This document shows, in pieces, positions 61,898 through 64,000 of a DNA stretch of 64,000 bases; position 1 is the first letter of the stretch; each line of letters opens with the position of its first letter. Position numbers and translations under genes: made by a program. The stretch covers positions 124,001 through 188,000 of the forward strand of contig NZ_JACIEV010000001.1 in NCBI RefSeq assembly GCF_014197105.1. The letters are read 5' to 3'. Under the pieces are notes generated by a model. The model searched no databases and was not told the DNA's origin. It was given only the letters and a program-made list of their open reading frames with translations. Source of the DNA: Sphingomonas jinjuensis. Lineage in GTDB: Bacteria; Pseudomonadota; Alphaproteobacteria; Sphingomonadales; Sphingomonadaceae.

Positions 61898-64000
61898 TCA
61901 GGCGTCGAGCGGAGCCACCCCATGCCCGATGCGCGCGCCCGTGGAAAGCCGCTGCGCGACCCGCGCGACCGCCTCGTCGAGGGTGACGCGGACGATCGGC
62001 ACCCCCGGCGGGAAGGCGGTCAGCAGCCGCGAGGGCATCGCCGCCGACAGCATGACGAAGCTGCCGCAGTCATCGGCACGGCGGATCAGTCGCCCGAACG
62101 CCTGTGCCAGCCGGGCGCGGACGAGCCTGTCGTCATAGGCGGAGCCGCCGCCCGCCAGCCGCCGCGCGGCGTGGAGCACGGTCGGCTTGGGCCAGGGCAC
62201 CCCCTCCATCACCACCAGCCTGAGGGAGCGCCCCGGCACGTCGACGCCGTCGCGCAGCGCATCGGTGCCGAGCAGGCTGGCGTGGGGATCGTCGCGGAAG
62301 ATGTCGACCAGCGTCCCAGTATCGATCGGATCGACGTGCTGCGCGTGGAGCGGCAGCCCTTCGCGCGCCAGCCGGTCGGCGATGCGCGCGTGGACGACGC
62401 GCAGGCGACGGATCGCGGTGAACAGCCCCAGCGTGCCGCCGCCGGCGGCGACGATCAGCCGCGCATAGGCATTGGCGAGCGCGCCCAGATCGCCGCGCTT
62501 CACGTCGGTCACCACCAGCACCTCGGCCTGGTTGGGATAGTCGAACGGGCTCGGCGCCTCGAACCGGGCGGGGCCGCGGGCGAGGTGGGGCGTGCCGATC
62601 CGCGCCTCCGCCGTGTCCCAGTCGCCGCCGCCGGTCAGCGTCGCCGAGGTGACGAGCGCGCCGTGGGCGGGCTTCAGCACCACCTGCGCGAAGGGGCGGG
62701 TCGGGTCGAGCCAGTGACGGCGCAGGCCGATGTCGTACTCACGCCCTTCGACCCGGTCGACGACCAGCCAATCGACGAAGTCGGGATCGACCGGCCCGCC
62801 GATCCGCGCCAGCAGCGCCAGCCACGCCGCCACTGTCTCGGCTCGCCACCCGATCGAGGCGATCGCGCCCTCGATCCGCGCCCGCGCCGGGCCGTCCATC
62901 CAGTCGGGCGCCTCGGCGAGCACCGCCTCCAGCCGCTTGCCCAGTGTCACCAGCGGTCGCACCAGCGCGTCGAGCGCCGCCGCCGCGGGCGCCGCCGCCT
63001 CGATCAGCGCCGGGGTCGGCTCGGCGAGTTCGGTTTCCAGGCCGTAACCCGCGTCACCCGGCTGCTCGGCGCGGGCGTAGGTGAGCCCGCGGACGGCGGC
63101 GAGGAGATGCTCGATCGGCCCGAACGGCGCGCCCTCCGCCAGCCGCCCGATCCAGCCGTCGGAGGCGAGGTGACGCGCCGCGTCGATTGCGTCCTGGATC
63201 GCGACACCACCCTGCTCGTCATAGCTGGCGACGTCGGACAGCCTCGCCTGAAGCCCGCGTCGCCGCCCCCGCCCGCCGCTTTCAGGCCCGAGGATCCAGC
63301 GCCTGAGCTCGATCGTCTCCTGCCCGGTCAGCGCCGCCGAGAACATCGAATCGGCGGCGTCGAACAGATGATGCCCCTCGTCGAAGACGTAGCGCGTCGG
63401 CCGCGTCGCCAGCTCGCGGCCACGCGCCGCGTTGACCATCACCAGCGCATGATTGGCGATGACGATGTCCGCCTCCACGCTCGCCCGCGCCGCGCGCTCG
63501 ATGAAGCATTTCCGATAGTGGGGGCAGCCGGCATAGATGCACTCGCCGCGCCGGTCGGTGAGCGCGGTCGAGCCGTTGCGGCGGAACAGCGTCGGCAGCC
63601 AGCCGGGCAGGTCGCCGCCGACCATGTCGCCGTCGGCACTGTACGCCGCCCAGCGTGCCACCAGCTGCGCCAGGATCGCGGCGCGGCCGGCGAATCCGCC
63701 CTGCAACGCATCCTCGAGGTTGAGCAGGCACAGGTAATTCTCGCGCCCCTTGCGCGTCACCACCTTCGCCCGGCGTGCGGCGGCGTCGGGGAACAGCCGC
63801 TCGGTCTCCTGCCCTAGCTGGCGCTGCAAGGCCTTGGTGTAGGTGGAGATCCACACCGCGCCGCCCGCCTTCGCCGCCCATAGCGACGCGGGGGCGAGAT
63901 AGCCCAAGGTCTTGCCGATCCCCGTCCCCGCCTCTGCCAGCACGACGGCTGGCGCCTCGCGCATCGGCCGCGGGCCGAAGGCGGCGGCGGCGGCGGCGGC
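61898..64000 (-). CDS. DinG/XPD-like ATP-dependent helicase, 5' end beyond window
   Basis: Superfamily 2 DNA helicase with an iron-sulfur cluster; about 700 codons visible and the frame stays open to the window edge. Walker A is LAEAGTGIGKTLGY. The cluster ligands are one Cys in ENYLCLLNLED and three in ECIYAGCPHYRKCFIE. The DEAH-type box reads VFDEGHHLFD. C-terminal motifs: LVTSATLTGGG, LGTDALRDGVDVPG, QAFGRLIRRADDCGSF. A GCC repeat gives an Ala run at the edge, upstream of the Walker site. DinG-type enzymes unwind R-loops and repair intermediates. Confidence 0.92.
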   Translation of the reverse strand, partial: AAAAAAAFGPRPMREAPAVVLAEAGTGIGKTLGYLAPASLWAAKAGGAVWISTYTKALQRQLGQETERLFPDAAARRAKVVTRKGRENYLCLLNLEDALQGGFAGRAAILAQLVARWAAYSADGDMVGGDLPGWLPTLFRRNGSTALTDRRGECIYAGCPHYRKCFIERAARASVEADIVIANHALVMVNAARGRELATRPTRYVFDEGHHLFDAADSMFSAALTGQETIELRRWILGPESGGRGRRRGLQARLSDVASYDEQGGVAIQDAIDAARHLASDGWIGRLAEGAPFGPIEHLLAAVRGLTYARAEQPGDAGYGLETELAEPTPALIEAAAPAAAALDALVRPLVTLGKRLEAVLAEAPDWMDGPARARIEGAIASIGWRAETVAAWLALLARIGGPVDPDFVDWLVVDRVEGREYDIGLRRHWLDPTRPFAQVVLKPAHGALVTSATLTGGGDWDTAEARIGTPHLARGPARFEAPSPFDYPNQAEVLVVTDVKRGDLGALANAYARLIVAAGGGTLGLFTAIRRLRVVHARIADRLAREGLPLHAQHVDPIDTGTLVDIFRDDPHASLLGTDALRDGVDVPGRSLRLVVMEGVPWPKPTVLHAARRLAGGGSAYDDRLVRARLAQAFGRLIRRADDCGSFVMLSAAMPSRLLTAFPPGVPIVRVTLDEAVARVAQRLSTGARIGHGVAPLDA

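Noticed and set aside
61922..63817. 631-codon + strand frame across the DinG-like helicase
   Set aside because: Shadow of a gene with all helicase motifs on the opposite strand.
63973..64000. GGC trinucleotide run at the window end
   Set aside because: It codes for an alanine run in the open helicase frame; simple coding repeat.

Overview
The window is high-GC chromosomal DNA from an alphaproteobacterium, most likely a sphingomonad (Sphingomonas or a close relative). Gene families and order point that way: BamE, Cbp3-type chaperone, FzlA-like GST, 7Fe ferredoxin, SUV3-like helicase, a PEPxxWA-type sorting signal, and the CGTCATTCCCGCGAAGG and CCTCCCCC palindromic intergenic repeats. No rRNA, CRISPR array, transposase or phage gene is visible. 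There is one tRNA, for Gln with anticodon CTG.

Layout. (1) 1-10890: a plant-glycan utilisation locus with an MFS permease (cut by the window edge), an Asp/Glu-racemase-family protein, a GH78 alpha-L-rhamnosidase, a GH140/DUF4038 hydrolase, a divergent TonB-dependent receptor, a triosephosphate-isomerase paralogue and a DeoR regulator. The combination suggests use of rhamnose- and apiose-containing pectin or glycosides. (2) 11224-11856: a PEP-CTERM exported protein. (3) 12048-32086: an exopolysaccharide cluster. It holds a GT14-like transferase, a phosphoglycosyl transferase, two GT4 and two GT2 enzymes, a short Wza/GumB-like exporter, an outer-membrane barrel, a fused Wzc co-polymerase/kinase, two acyltransferases, a Wzy-like polymerase, a WbsX-family protein, a flippase, two GH26-like enzymes and one unrecognised gene. 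Most of the genes overlap by 1-7 nt and look translationally coupled. (4) 32186-40830: a transglutaminase-like protein, then a DUF969/DUF979/DUF2891 operon beside a full-length 5-oxoprolinase and a divergent LuxR-type regulator, a probable 5-oxoproline uptake and hydrolysis unit. (5) 40942-64000: mostly housekeeping genes, namely thiolase, TPR protein, tRNA-Gln, Ppx/GppA, RlmE, CsaA, FzlA-like protein, ferredoxin, S4 protein, SUV3-like helicase, M23 peptidase, HerA ATPase, TauE exporter with its TIGR02186 partner, a reduced NfrA/NfrB-like pair, BamE, Cbp3, YceD, a SixA-type phosphatase and a DinG/XPD-like helicase that runs off the window end.

How it fits together. Region 1 would release rhamnose and apiose outside the cytoplasm, import products through the receptor and permease, and send tetrulose phosphates through the TIM-family isomerase under DeoR control. 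Region 3 carries a complete Wzx/Wzy-type route: priming on undecaprenyl phosphate, chain assembly, flipping, polymerisation, export and enzymatic trimming. Region 5 also holds a second surface-glycan candidate, the NfrA/NfrB-like pair. Intergenic spaces in the second half carry four families of inverted repeats, often between convergent genes. All functions are inferred from motifs read by eye; no database search was possible.
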